From positions 1-64,000 of the forward strand of contig NZ_JAAKZY010000017.1 in assembly GCF_011045015.1 (NCBI RefSeq): a stretch of DNA of 64,000 nt. Direction: 5' to 3'. The notes under the pieces are model-generated. The model was given only the letters and a program-made list of their open reading frames with translations, was not told the DNA's origin and ran no database searches. Both the position numbers and the translations under genes were made by a program. Below, one piece after another: positions 16,723-25,266 of the stretch. Every line of letters begins with the position of its first letter. Positions within the stretch are counted from its first letter, which is position 1. This DNA comes from Streptomyces scabichelini. Lineage in GTDB: Bacteria; Actinomycetota; Actinomycetes; Streptomycetales; Streptomycetaceae.

Positions 16723-17435
16723 ACGGCGGCGTGAGCGGCGGGATGAACGGTTCGGATGCCGCGGCGAAGCCGATCCGGGTGCTGGTCGTGGACGACCAGC
16801 CGCTGGTACGCGCCGGTTTCGCCATGGTGCTGGACGCACAGCCCGACATCGAGGTCGTCGGAGAGGCGGGGGACGGGGCGGAGGCGCTGGCGCTGCTGGA
16901 GCGGACCACGGCCGATGTCGTCGTCATGGACATCCGTATGCCCGTCATGGACGGCGTGGAGGCCACCGAGCGGATCGGCGAGCGCCCGAACCCGCCCAAG
17001 ATCCTCGTCCTCACCACGTTCGACACCGACAACGACGCGTTCGCCGCGCTCCAGGCCGGCGCGAGCGGCTATCTGCTCAAGGACGTGCCGCCCGAGGACT
17101 TCCTCGCCGCGATCCGCGTGGTGGCGGCGGGCGACTCCGTCGTGGCCCCCCGGGTGACCCGTCGGCTGCTCGAACGGTTCGCCGGACAACTGGTACCCGC
17201 CCCGGAGCAGCAGCAGGAGGACGACCGGCTCGCCGTCCTGACCGAGCGGGAGCGGGACGTGCTGGAACTGGTCGGCCACGGGCTGTCCAACTCCGAGATC
17301 GCCGCTCGCCTGTACGTCGCGGAGACGACCGTGAAGACGCACCTCGGGCGGATCCTCACCAAGCTGGAGCTGCGCGACCGGGTGCAGGCCGTGGTGCTGG
17401 CCTACCAGACCGGGCTGGTCCGGCCGGCCGGCTGA
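16719..17435 (+). CDS. NarL-family response regulator (pair 2)
   Basis: A 238-residue regulator beginning at ATG 16719, which overlaps the kinase 2 stop by four bases. Gly/Ser/Asn-rich residues (GGVSGGMNGSDAAAK) precede the receiver domain. That domain carries RVLVVDDQPLVRAGF, the phosphoacceptor Asp in VVVMDIRMPVMDGVE and SGYLLKDVPPED. The LuxR domain is LTERERDVLELVGHGLSNSE with YVAETTVKTHLGRIL. An upstream in-frame ATG at 16668 would overlap the kinase further and is less likely. By position it should act on the palindromic region that begins about 55 bases after its stop and precedes the transporter genes. Confidence 0.94.
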   Translation: MNGGVSGGMNGSDAAAKPIRVLVVDDQPLVRAGFAMVLDAQPDIEVVGEAGDGAEALALLERTTADVVVMDIRMPVMDGVEATERIGERPNPPKILVLTTFDTDNDAFAALQAGASGYLLKDVPPEDFLAAIRVVAAGDSVVAPRVTRRLLERFAGQLVPAPEQQQEDDRLAVLTERERDVLELVGHGLSNSEIAARLYVAETTVKTHLGRILTKLELRDRVQAVVLAYQTGLVRPAG

Positions 17436-17490
17436 TCCTTCCGCCCCTGCCCGAGGGGTCCTCCCGGTGTAGGACGCGGTCGCGCATCGG

Positions 17491-17510
17491 CGTACGACCC
17501 GGGTCGTACG
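17491..17510. promoter_or_regulatory. Perfect 20-bp palindrome (candidate response-regulator operator)
   Basis: CGTACGACCC and GGGTCGTACG form an uninterrupted palindrome. A further half site, GGGTCGTA, follows at 17525-17532. The site lies in the 185-base gap between the pair 2 regulator and the membrane protein/ABC transporter genes, about 110 bases before the next ATG. It is a good candidate binding site for one of the two NarL regulators. Confidence 0.6.
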
Positions 17511-17568
17511 AGCGGCTGCCCGGGGGTCGTATCCCGATCGGATGTGCGTCAAAGCCGCCCCCGCAAGG

Positions 17569-17604
17569 ATTGTTGACGAAACGAAAGCACGTTTCACCGA
17601 CAAT
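17569..17604 (+). promoter_or_regulatory. Imperfect dyad overlapping a possible promoter
   Basis: Left arm ATTGTTGACGAAACG (17569-17583) and right arm CGTTTCACCGACAAT (17590-17604) pair at 12 of 15 positions around a 6-base spacer. TTGACG at 17573-17578 could serve as a -35 hexamer within the left arm. The ATG of the next gene is at 17621 with GGGGG just before it. Binding here would block or position polymerase directly. Confidence 0.5.
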
Positions 17605-17620
17605 TCTCCGGGGGCTTCCG

Positions 17621-18052
17621 ATGGTTATCACCGTTCAGAGCGACAGCCGCAGCAAGAAAGCGCTGGTATTCGGGATCTCCCTCGCGGTCGTGGTGATGGC
17701 GGCCGTGGGAATCGGCGGCGCCTATTGGTGGCAGCAGCGCGATGAACCGAGCCAGGCATCGGCGGCCGACTGCGCTCTGGCCCAGAAGATCATCGACGAG
17801 GCGCAGGAGCTTCCCGAGGACAAGGCCGCGGTCGCGAAGTGGCGGAAGGCAACCCGTGACCTGCGCATCTCGGAGATGAAGGACGGCTACCTCGGGCTGC
17901 GGATCGCCACGTACGAGCAGTGGGCCGCCGACCGTGCGACGGGTACGGCCGAGGCACCGACGGACCAGGAACTGGCCGACATGACGAAGACGGCCAATTC
18001 GCACTGCACCGAGGCCGAACGCACCCTCGTGATCCCGCCGATCGCGTCCTGA
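17621..18052 (+). CDS. Small membrane-anchored extracytoplasmic protein
   Basis: The 143-residue protein has a short cytoplasmic start (MVITVQSDSRSKK), one transmembrane helix (ALVFGISLAVVVMAAVGIGG), and a helical outer domain with two Cys residues (ADCALAQKI and NSHCTEAER) that may pair. GGGGGC gives a ribosome site. It lies directly after the dyad region and 69 bases before the ABC ATPase gene, so it probably belongs to the transporter operon. No family is recognised. It could be a sensor partner or accessory protein of the FtsX-type transporter. Confidence 0.75.
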   Translation: MVITVQSDSRSKKALVFGISLAVVVMAAVGIGGAYWWQQRDEPSQASAADCALAQKIIDEAQELPEDKAAVAKWRKATRDLRISEMKDGYLGLRIATYEQWAADRATGTAEAPTDQELADMTKTANSHCTEAERTLVIPPIAS

Positions 18053-18121
18053 CGCATTTCACGCACACGCCCAGACATCCGAAACAGCCGCACAGTGGCA
18101 GTCGCACAGGGGAATCAGACC

Positions 18122-18907
18122 ATGGGAATCCGCGCCGTCGCGCACAGAACTGAAAGCACTTCCCGCCACGCCGGCGATGACACCGCCGTCGGCGCGGAGG
18201 GCCTCGTCAAGGTCTACGGCGATGGCGACACCGGCGTACGAGCCCTGGACGGGGTGACCGTCGGCTTCGCACGCGCCTGCTTCACCGCCATCATGGGCCC
18301 CTCGGGTTCCGGCAAGTCCACCCTCATGCACTGCCTGGCCGGCCTCGAAACCGCCACCTCCGGGCGGGTGCTGATCGACGGTACGGACCTCACCGGCCTG
18401 TCCGAACGGGCGCTGACCACCGTACGGCGCGACCGGATCGGCTTTGTCTTCCAGTCGTTCAACCTGCTGCCGCAGCTGACCGCGAGGCAGAACATCACCC
18501 TGCCGCTCGACCTGGCCGGCCGACCCGTCGACCAGGAGCTGCTCGACCACCTCATCGGCGTCCTCGGGATCGGCGGCCGGATGACCCACCGGCCCGGTGA
18601 GCTGTCCGGCGGCCAGCAGCAGCGGGTCGCGCTGGCCCGCGCCCTGGTGGCACGGCCCGCCGTGGTCTTCGCCGACGAGCCCACCGGCAATCTCGACTCC
18701 CGCTCCGGCGCCGACGTGCTGGGCTTCCTGCGGGAGTCGGCGCGCGCCCTCGGGCAGACGGTCGTCATGGTGACCCACGACCCGGGCGCCGCCGCCTACG
18801 CCGACCGCGTCGTCGTCCTCGCCGACGGCCGCATCGTCGAGGACCTGGACACCCCCAGCCCGGCGTCGGTCACCCGCGCGCTGCAGAACCTGGCGGGCAC
18901 CCGATGA
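18122..18907 (+). CDS. ABC transporter ATP-binding protein (MacB/LolD type)
   Basis: AGGGGAA lies ten bases before the ATG at 18122. The 261-residue ATPase has Walker A (GPSGSGKST), Q loop (FVFQSFNLLPQL), signature (LSGGQQQR), Walker B (AVVFADEPTGNLD) and H loop (MVTHDPGAA). The spacing and the ADEPTGNLDS phrase place it with the MacB/LolD/FtsE group that works with FtsX-type permeases. It overlaps the permease gene by four bases. Such transporters often protect against antimicrobial peptides or export peptides and lipoproteins in Gram-positives. Placement behind two DesK/NarL pairs matches cell-envelope stress modules, but the substrate is not known. Confidence 0.95.
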   Translation: MGIRAVAHRTESTSRHAGDDTAVGAEGLVKVYGDGDTGVRALDGVTVGFARACFTAIMGPSGSGKSTLMHCLAGLETATSGRVLIDGTDLTGLSERALTTVRRDRIGFVFQSFNLLPQLTARQNITLPLDLAGRPVDQELLDHLIGVLGIGGRMTHRPGELSGGQQQRVALARALVARPAVVFADEPTGNLDSRSGADVLGFLRESARALGQTVVMVTHDPGAAAYADRVVVLADGRIVEDLDTPSPASVTRALQNLAGTR

Positions 18908-21603
18908 GCCGGGAACCGCAGCCGAGTACGGTCCCGGGACCGCGTCCGGGACCGCTGGCCGCCGTGCTGCGCACCCAGCTCGCCGGGGCGCTGGCCCGGC
19001 CCGGCCGACTCCTCATGACCGGACTGTCGGTGCTCGTCGCCGCGTTCGTCGTGTTCGGCACCGTGATGGCCCAGCAGATCACCGAACAGACCACCGTCGA
19101 CCGGTTCCGCGGCACCCCCGAGGCCGCCGACCTGGTCGTGCTGGGCGACGACGACGTCATCACCGACGCGCAGCTCAAGGCCGTCCAGGCGGTACCGGGA
19201 GTGGCCGAGGTCGCCACCCGTACGGAGAACGGGGTGTCACTCGCCGAGGTCTCCCGACGCTATCTGGAACTTCAGGGCGACCCCGGCAGCGGACCGCTGT
19301 CCCGGGTGCGGCTCGTGACGGGCGGCTACCCGGACGGTCCCCTCGAACTGGCCGTGAACCGGCAGGCCGCGCAGCGACTGGACATCGAGCCCGGCGAGCG
19401 GGTCGGCCTGCTCGTCCCGGTGGGCGGGGACGCCGAGGAGACCGGCGAGACCGGCGAGACCGGCGAGACCGGCGGGACACGGACGGTCACCGTGACCGTC
19501 ACGGGCGTGGTCGAGGCGAACTCCGACCGGGAGGCCATCGGTTACGCCCCCGCCGCCGCCCTCAACGCGATGGGACACATCGAGGGCTATCCACGGATCG
19601 ACGTCCGCGCGGAACCCGGTGTGTCCGCCGAGGCGCTGACCGAGCGGCTGTCCGCGGTGTTCCAGCGCACTTCCGGTGCGGAGTTCGATCTCGTTCCCGG
19701 TGACACCGTGCGCGGCGATGAGGCCCAGGCCGCGGTGGACCAGTACGCGGATGTCTTCCGGCTCATCGCGATGTTCCTGGCGATCGCCGTGGTGGCCGCC
19801 GCTCTCGTCGCGACCTCGACGTTCCGCGTCGTCTTCGCCCAGCGTCTGCGCCAACTGGCACTCCTGCGCACCATCGGCGCCCACCGCGGACAACTCGTCC
19901 GGGCGCTCGCCGTCGAGGGCGCACTGGTGGGCCTCATCGCCGGTACGGCCGGCGTCCTGCTGGCACTCGGCGCCGGATACGCCGCACCGGTGATCGCCGA
20001 CGCGGCCGGAATGAGCCTCTCGGCGCCCGCGGTGCCCGTGGCCGCGGCTGTGGCGGTGGTGCTCGGCGCCGTACTGGTGACCGTCGGCGCGGTGCTCGCT
20101 CCCGCGTCGTCCGCCGCCGGGGTCTCCCCGCTGCAGACACTGCGCAGCGCCGGCACCCTGGCGGGCGAACGCGGCATCGGCCGTGCGCGCCTCGGCACCG
20201 GCCTGCTCCTCGCCGCCGGCGCCGCAGGACTGGCCGGTGTGCTCCTCGCCGACCTGCCCGAACCCGGCGACCTGAACTACGACTCGGTCGCGGGCCTGAT
20301 GCTGACGGTCCTCTCGGGCACCCTGGCGTTCCTCGCACTGATCACCCTCGGGCCGCTGCTCGTACGCCCGCTGCTGGCGGCCGCCGGGTGGCCGCTGCGC
20401 CGGCTCGGGCCCACCGGGACACTCGCCGTCGGCGGCATCGGCGGCGCTCCGCGTCGCGCGGCGGCCGTGTCGGTCGTCGTCGCGCTCGGCGTCACCCTGG
20501 TCTCCGGCACCCTCGTCGGCATCGAGACCCTCCGGGGCCACATGGACCGGGAACTCGCCGTCCAGGCACCCGCGGACTTCGATGTGAGCAGCACCGTGAA
20601 CGGCGACGGCGACGGGAACGGGAACGACAACGGCAACGCCACCGACAACGGCAACGCCGTCGACGGCGGCACGGTGAACGGCCTCAGCGCCGACCTCGTA
20701 CGCCGGCTCAAGGCCGTACCCCAGCTCGCCGACGTGACCGAATACCGGCAGACCGATGTCTCCGTCGACGGCATGGAGGCGTCCGCCGTCGACCTGGACC
20801 CGACCGCTCTGCCCTCCTCACGGCTGCTTCGCCCGGTGAGCGGCTCACTGAGCGATCTCGGTCCGGGTGAAGTGATCGTGAGCAGCAGATTCGCCAGGGG
20901 ACTCGGCATGGCGGCCGGCGACAGCATCACCTTCACCACGGCGAAGAAGGGCACCCTGCGGATGTCCGTCGCGGCCACGCTGCCCGACGAAGGACCCCTG
21001 GGCGCCGACGCGATCGTCACGCCGGGCGACCTGGACAAGATGGGCGCCTCGCCGCTGCCGGCCGGTGTCCTCGCGAACGCCGCCGAGTCAGGACAGACGG
21101 CCCGCAACGCGGCGGAGCAGGCGATTCGCAAGACCGTCGGCCCGGACAGCGCGATGGAGCTGAGGATCCTCGCGGAGGACCGCGACGACAGCGCCGCCGA
21201 CATCGAGATGATGGCCATCTTGTCGCTGGGTCTGCTCGGGCTCACCGTACTCATCGCCGTCGTCGGCGTCGGCACCACGACCGGCCTCACCGTGCTGGAA
21301 CGCACCCGCGAGTCAGGACTGCTGCGTGCGCTGGGCCTCGGCCGGTCCGGGCTCCGCTTCCTGATCGGCATGGAGGCCGCCCTGTACGGCGTCCTCGGCG
21401 GCGTCCTCGGTCTGGCTCTCGGCGTGCCCTACGCCTGGCTGGCGGTCCGGCTGCTGAACCTCGGGGCGCCGCTGGCACTGCCGTACGGAGAACTGCTGGC
21501 GGTCTTCCTGGGACTGGTGCTCGTCACCGCGCTCGCCGGGCTGCTGCCCGCCCGCCGCGCGGCCCGGGTCAGCCCGGTGGTGGCGCTGGGCACCACCGAA
21601 TGA
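18904..21603 (+). CDS. FtsX-type ABC transporter permease
   Basis: An 899-residue permease with the 8-10 helix plan of large actinobacterial FtsX proteins: an N-terminal helix (LLMTGLSVLVAAFVVFGTVM), an extracellular domain, a first FtsX block (IAMFLAIAVVAAALVATSTF, RLRQLALLRTIGAHRGQLVRA), central helices, a second extracellular domain, and a C-terminal FtsX block (ARVSPVVALGTTE at the end). Two low-complexity inserts stand out. One is ETGETGETGETGG near residue 180. The other is an Asn/Gly/Asp-rich run encoded at 20590-20690, at the start of the second extracellular domain. It is translationally coupled to the ATPase (ATGA overlap). There is no terminator before the TRIC-type gene 36 bases on. 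Confidence 0.94.
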   Translation: MSREPQPSTVPGPRPGPLAAVLRTQLAGALARPGRLLMTGLSVLVAAFVVFGTVMAQQITEQTTVDRFRGTPEAADLVVLGDDDVITDAQLKAVQAVPGVAEVATRTENGVSLAEVSRRYLELQGDPGSGPLSRVRLVTGGYPDGPLELAVNRQAAQRLDIEPGERVGLLVPVGGDAEETGETGETGETGGTRTVTVTVTGVVEANSDREAIGYAPAAALNAMGHIEGYPRIDVRAEPGVSAEALTERLSAVFQRTSGAEFDLVPGDTVRGDEAQAAVDQYADVFRLIAMFLAIAVVAAALVATSTFRVVFAQRLRQLALLRTIGAHRGQLVRALAVEGALVGLIAGTAGVLLALGAGYAAPVIADAAGMSLSAPAVPVAAAVAVVLGAVLVTVGAVLAPASSAAGVSPLQTLRSAGTLAGERGIGRARLGTGLLLAAGAAGLAGVLLADLPEPGDLNYDSVAGLMLTVLSGTLAFLALITLGPLLVRPLLAAAGWPLRRLGPTGTLAVGGIGGAPRRAAAVSVVVALGVTLVSGTLVGIETLRGHMDRELAVQAPADFDVSSTVNGDGDGNGNDNGNATDNGNAVDGGTVNGLSADLVRRLKAVPQLADVTEYRQTDVSVDGMEASAVDLDPTALPSSRLLRPVSGSLSDLGPGEVIVSSRFARGLGMAAGDSITFTTAKKGTLRMSVAATLPDEGPLGADAIVTPGDLDKMGASPLPAGVLANAAESGQTARNAAEQAIRKTVGPDSAMELRILAEDRDDSAADIEMMAILSLGLLGLTVLIAVVGVGTTTGLTVLERTRESGLLRALGLGRSGLRFLIGMEAALYGVLGGVLGLALGVPYAWLAVRLLNLGAPLALPYGELLAVFLGLVLVTALAGLLPARRAARVSPVVALGTTE

Positions 21604-21639
21604 GCGCGGAGCCGGAGAGACCGGAAGAGAAACGAACCC

Positions 21640-22458
21640 ATGCCGACGAGCGAACTCAGCCACTGGATCCAGTACGCGATGGATCTCCTGGGAATCTTCG
21701 CCTTCGCGCTCTCCGGAGCACTTCTCTCCGTCCGCAAGGACTTCGACATCTTCGGAACGATCGCTCTCGCCGAGGCGGCCGGCCTGGGCGGCGGACTCTT
21801 CCGCGACCTCGTCATCGGTGTCACACCCGTGGCGTTCGCCGACCTCGGCTACTGCCTGGCGCCGCTCGGCGCGGCCCTGATCATCTTCTTCGGCGCGACC
21901 ATCCACCACGACAGCTCCATGTTCGACGGGTTCGACGCGGCGGCACTGGGACTGTTCAGCGTCACAGGGACGATCAAGGCCCTCACCCATGGCTTCGGCC
22001 TCACCGCCGCGACCACGCTCGGGGTGGCCACGGCCGTCGGCGGCGGTGTCCTCAGCAGCCTGCTGGCGCTCGAAGTGCCACCCCTCCTCCGCTGGAACCG
22101 TGATCTGTACGCACTGCCCGCCCTCGTCGGCGCCGGCGCCGTGGCACTGCTGCACGCCGTCGAGGTGCTGAACGTCCTCACCGCGGTCGGTGCCGCCCTG
22201 GCGGCCTTCCTCCTGAGACTGCTCGCCCTTCGCCGCCACTGGCGCACCCCCCGCTCGCGTATGTGGCGCGATCCCTTCACCGGGATGCGACAGCAGGCGG
22301 GCTCCGGGCAGTCGTCCGTGCGGCCATCCGGGCAGTCGTCCGTGCGTTCATCCGTGCGGTCGGAGGGTGCGGCCGCCGTCCACGGTCAGTACCCGCCGAT
22401 GGAGGACACCCTCCGCATCCGGCTCCCCGACCGGCACACGCGGTCAAGGCCGAAGTGA
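21640..22458 (+). CDS. TRIC-type (UPF0126) cation channel family membrane protein
   Basis: The 272-residue protein shows the duplicated three-helix plan of the prokaryotic TRIC family, with Gly-rich kinked helices: LLGIFAFALSGALLSVRKDFDIFG, AAGLGGGLFRDLVIG, FSVTGTIKALTHGFG and VATAVGGGVLSSLLA. The GGGLFRDL and GGGVLSSL segments mark the two halves. TRIC homologues are monovalent cation channels. The C-terminal 60 residues are hydrophilic and repeat SGQSSVRPSGQSSVRSSVRS, an extension beyond the ordinary family length. The ATG at 21640 has GGAAGAG upstream. It may be co-transcribed with the ABC permease, though no functional link is known. Confidence 0.87.
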   Translation: MPTSELSHWIQYAMDLLGIFAFALSGALLSVRKDFDIFGTIALAEAAGLGGGLFRDLVIGVTPVAFADLGYCLAPLGAALIIFFGATIHHDSSMFDGFDAAALGLFSVTGTIKALTHGFGLTAATTLGVATAVGGGVLSSLLALEVPPLLRWNRDLYALPALVGAGAVALLHAVEVLNVLTAVGAALAAFLLRLLALRRHWRTPRSRMWRDPFTGMRQQAGSGQSSVRPSGQSSVRSSVRSEGAAAVHGQYPPMEDTLRIRLPDRHTRSRPK

Positions 22459-22483
22459 TCAGAACCGGATTCGCCCGCCAGGC

Positions 22484-22588
22484 AGAACGGCCGAGCGGTG
22501 GGTCGGCCGAATGGCCGAGGTGCGGTGGGCGGAATCGGCTCCCGGGCCGAGGGGAGGACCTGCCGCCGGGCGAGATCGTCAAGGCATG
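22484..22588. repeat. ~105-bp repeat, copy B (inverted partner at 13383-13488)
   Basis: The reverse complement of this stretch aligns with 13383-13488 from end to end. It lies between the TRIC gene stop (22458) and the small membrane protein gene, whose ATG at 22586 falls inside the repeat end. The two copies face each other across 9 kb that contains both two-component pairs and the ABC transporter. Confidence 0.75.
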
Positions 22589-22792
22589 CAGATACTCAAC
22601 GTGATCCAGATCAGCATCGCCGTCCTCGCCGGGCTCTGCCTCCTCGTCGCCGGAGTGTTCTCCGTCCTGACCTCCCTCAGCGGTGCGGGTACGGAGGAAC
22701 TCGTCGCGGGACGTGGGGCCAGGGCCCCGGAACCGTACCTCTCCACACGTCGGCGGGATGCCGACCGGCGTGACCGAGTGCCGCCCCGCTGA
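22586..22792 (+). CDS. Small single-span membrane protein (68 aa)
   Basis: The predicted product starts MQILNVIQISIAVLAGLCLL, followed by VAGVFSVLTSL, a single hydrophobic span, and then a basic, Arg-rich tail (STRRRDADRRDRVPPR). The ATG lies at the end of repeat copy B, and no convincing ribosome site is present. It might be a real small membrane protein or a chance frame. It could continue the plus-strand series TRIC - this gene - 22873 gene. No family is recognised. Confidence 0.4.
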   Translation: MQILNVIQISIAVLAGLCLLVAGVFSVLTSLSGAGTEELVAGRGARAPEPYLSTRRRDADRRDRVPPR

Positions 22793-22872
22793 GAAGACCC
22801 GCCCCCGCTGAGAAGACCCGTCGCGCCGGAGAAGAACGAAGAGACAGAGACATGGAAGAACACGGAGGTGTC

Positions 22873-23607
22873 ATGCGGTCTGCCACGGTGATCTCCCTCG
22901 ACCGGGCGCGCAGCGGGCCACTGTTGCGCGAGGCGCGCAGAACTCAGCTGCTCCCTCCAGTGATCCACCCCTGGGGCGCACTCCACGCCTACGCGGAACT
23001 GCTGACCGGACGGCCGCGACCGCTGGCCGTTCTCGACGTGCCCGACGTGCCGGACGAGAGATGCGCGTACGTTCTCGGACACCGCGTCGCGCTGCTGCGG
23101 CGGCTGGCACCCGTGACCGTCCTCGTGCCCGAGGACACCTGCCCTGCCGCGCTGCTCGAAGCGGGTGCCACCAACGTTCTCGCGCGCAGCATGCCGGTCG
23201 ATGAACTGGCCGCCCGGCTGGTGGCGGATCAGCGCTGGCTGGCCAGGAAGGAAGCACGCACGCCCCGATACGAGGGGCAGGGGCAGGGGCAGGGGCAAGC
23301 GCAGGCGCAGGTGCAGGGCCGGGAGCTGTCGCCTTCCTACCTGCCCGCCCACCAGGTTTCGCAGAAGGTTCTTCTCGGTCTCTTTCTCGCCGGTCCCCAG
23401 CCCTGGTGCTGCCACGATCTGACGCGTCTGCTGGGATCGGCCGAACAGCCGCTGTCCCGGGCCGCCCTCCGCGCCCGGATGCTGCGGCTGACCCCTCTCC
23501 TCGACCGCCTGGGACTGGCTCTGTGCAGGACCGGCCGCTGGGGGCGCTTCTCCTACACGGTCGTGTCCTCGGCCAGGCTCAGCCAGGAGACGCAACGCGC
23601 GGCCTGA
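22873..23607 (+). CDS. Putative DNA-binding regulator with degenerate receiver-like half
   Basis: GGAGG sits four bases before the ATG at 22873 and fixes the start; an ATG at 22852 has no such site. Residues 35-120 of the 244-residue product read like a receiver domain without phospho-acceptor residues (PLAVLDVPDVPDERCAYVLG, LRRLAPVTVLVPEDT, LLEAGATNVLARSMPVDELA). A Gln/Gly/Ala repeat (GQGQGQGQAQAQVQG) then links to a C-terminal helical segment (ARMLRLTPLLDRLGLALCRT) suggestive of a winged helix. I do not recognise a named family. If the reading is right, it is an orphan atypical response regulator. Confidence 0.6.
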   Translation: MRSATVISLDRARSGPLLREARRTQLLPPVIHPWGALHAYAELLTGRPRPLAVLDVPDVPDERCAYVLGHRVALLRRLAPVTVLVPEDTCPAALLEAGATNVLARSMPVDELAARLVADQRWLARKEARTPRYEGQGQGQGQAQAQVQGRELSPSYLPAHQVSQKVLLGLFLAGPQPWCCHDLTRLLGSAEQPLSRAALRARMLRLTPLLDRLGLALCRTGRWGRFSYTVVSSARLSQETQRAA

Positions 23608-23627
23608 AGCGCCAAGACCTACTGGAC

Positions 23628-24113
23628 CTATGCCCCCGCACGTTCCTGGTCGGCGCGTTCCGCGGTCCAGGTGATGTGTGGGGGCTCGACGCGTGCGCAA
23701 AGGGGCCCGCCCTGTGCGTCGGTCAGGCCGAGGCGCCCGACCAGCAGCCCGTCGCGTGCGGCGGCGGCGAGTACGTCGGCGGGGATGACGTCGAGCAGCA
23801 GCTTGGCGCGGCGGAACATCGTGAAGGTGCCCGACTCGTCGACCGTGCCCCACGACAGGTAGATGAACCGTCGGCCCAGACGGTCCTGCACGTAGGGGCC
23901 TTTGACCTCGGTGCCGGTCGGCGAGACGTTCGCGGTGCACTCCAGGGTCCAGGTCGCGGACGGTGCGTCACCGGGCTGCGGATCGAGGAGTTCGGCCGGA
24001 CGGTCACGGCGTTGCACGGCGACGTGGATGTTGCCGTACGCGGGGGTTTTGCCGTCGACAGGGGCCGGGCAGGTGAGGCCGGGCAGGTCGACGGCGTCGA
24101 TGCGGATGCGCAT
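23628..24113 (-). CDS. DUF5990-like conserved protein
   Basis: The 161-residue product begins MRIRIDAVDLPGLTCPAP, typical of a small actinobacterial family (DUF5990) with no known function. Further segments are GNIHVAVQRRDRP, DAPSATWTLECTANV, and VQDRLGRRFIYLSWG followed by a MFRRAKLLLDVIPADVL segment. An ATG at 24122 would add MAG. The protein has no signal peptide or membrane span, so it should be cytoplasmic. It converges on the 22873 gene with only 20 bases between stops, and lies 107 bases after the end of the lipoprotein gene. Confidence 0.72.
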   Translation of the reverse strand: MRIRIDAVDLPGLTCPAPVDGKTPAYGNIHVAVQRRDRPAELLDPQPGDAPSATWTLECTANVSPTGTEVKGPYVQDRLGRRFIYLSWGTVDESGTFTMFRRAKLLLDVIPADVLAAAARDGLLVGRLGLTDAQGGPLCARVEPPHITWTAERADQERAGA

Positions 24114-24220
24114 GCCGGCCATCATCCCGCCATCATCCGCCCAGAGGTCAGCCGACCTCGAACCGGGGTGGGCCGCACCGCGCCGGCGTCCGGCGCGGTG
24201 CGTTGCGGTCGGCCTGCGGC

Positions 24221-25057
<837 letters not shown>

Positions 25058-25221
25058 CACGGGAAGTTCCTTCCGAAGTGGGGAGTAGCAGGCGCCCGGC
25101 GGCGTTTCCGCCGGTTCCCGCCCTGTGCTCACTATGAGGAGTCCCAGAGGCCTCAGGTCACGCCCGTCTTCCCTTCAGGACACCGCCGTGGCACAGCCGT
25201 GACACAGCAACACATCGGCTC

Positions 25222-25251
25222 GGGGCCGCAGGCCGTGATGCCTGCGGCCCC
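25222..25251 (-). terminator. Strong terminator hairpin after the GH74 gene
   Basis: A perfect 12-bp stem GGGGCCGCAGGC (25222-25233) with GCCTGCGGCCCC (25240-25251) closes a six-base loop. It lies 16 bases past the stop codon of the xyloglucanase gene on the minus strand. Confidence 0.85.
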
Positions 25252-25266
25252 GCTCGGGTGTTGGGG

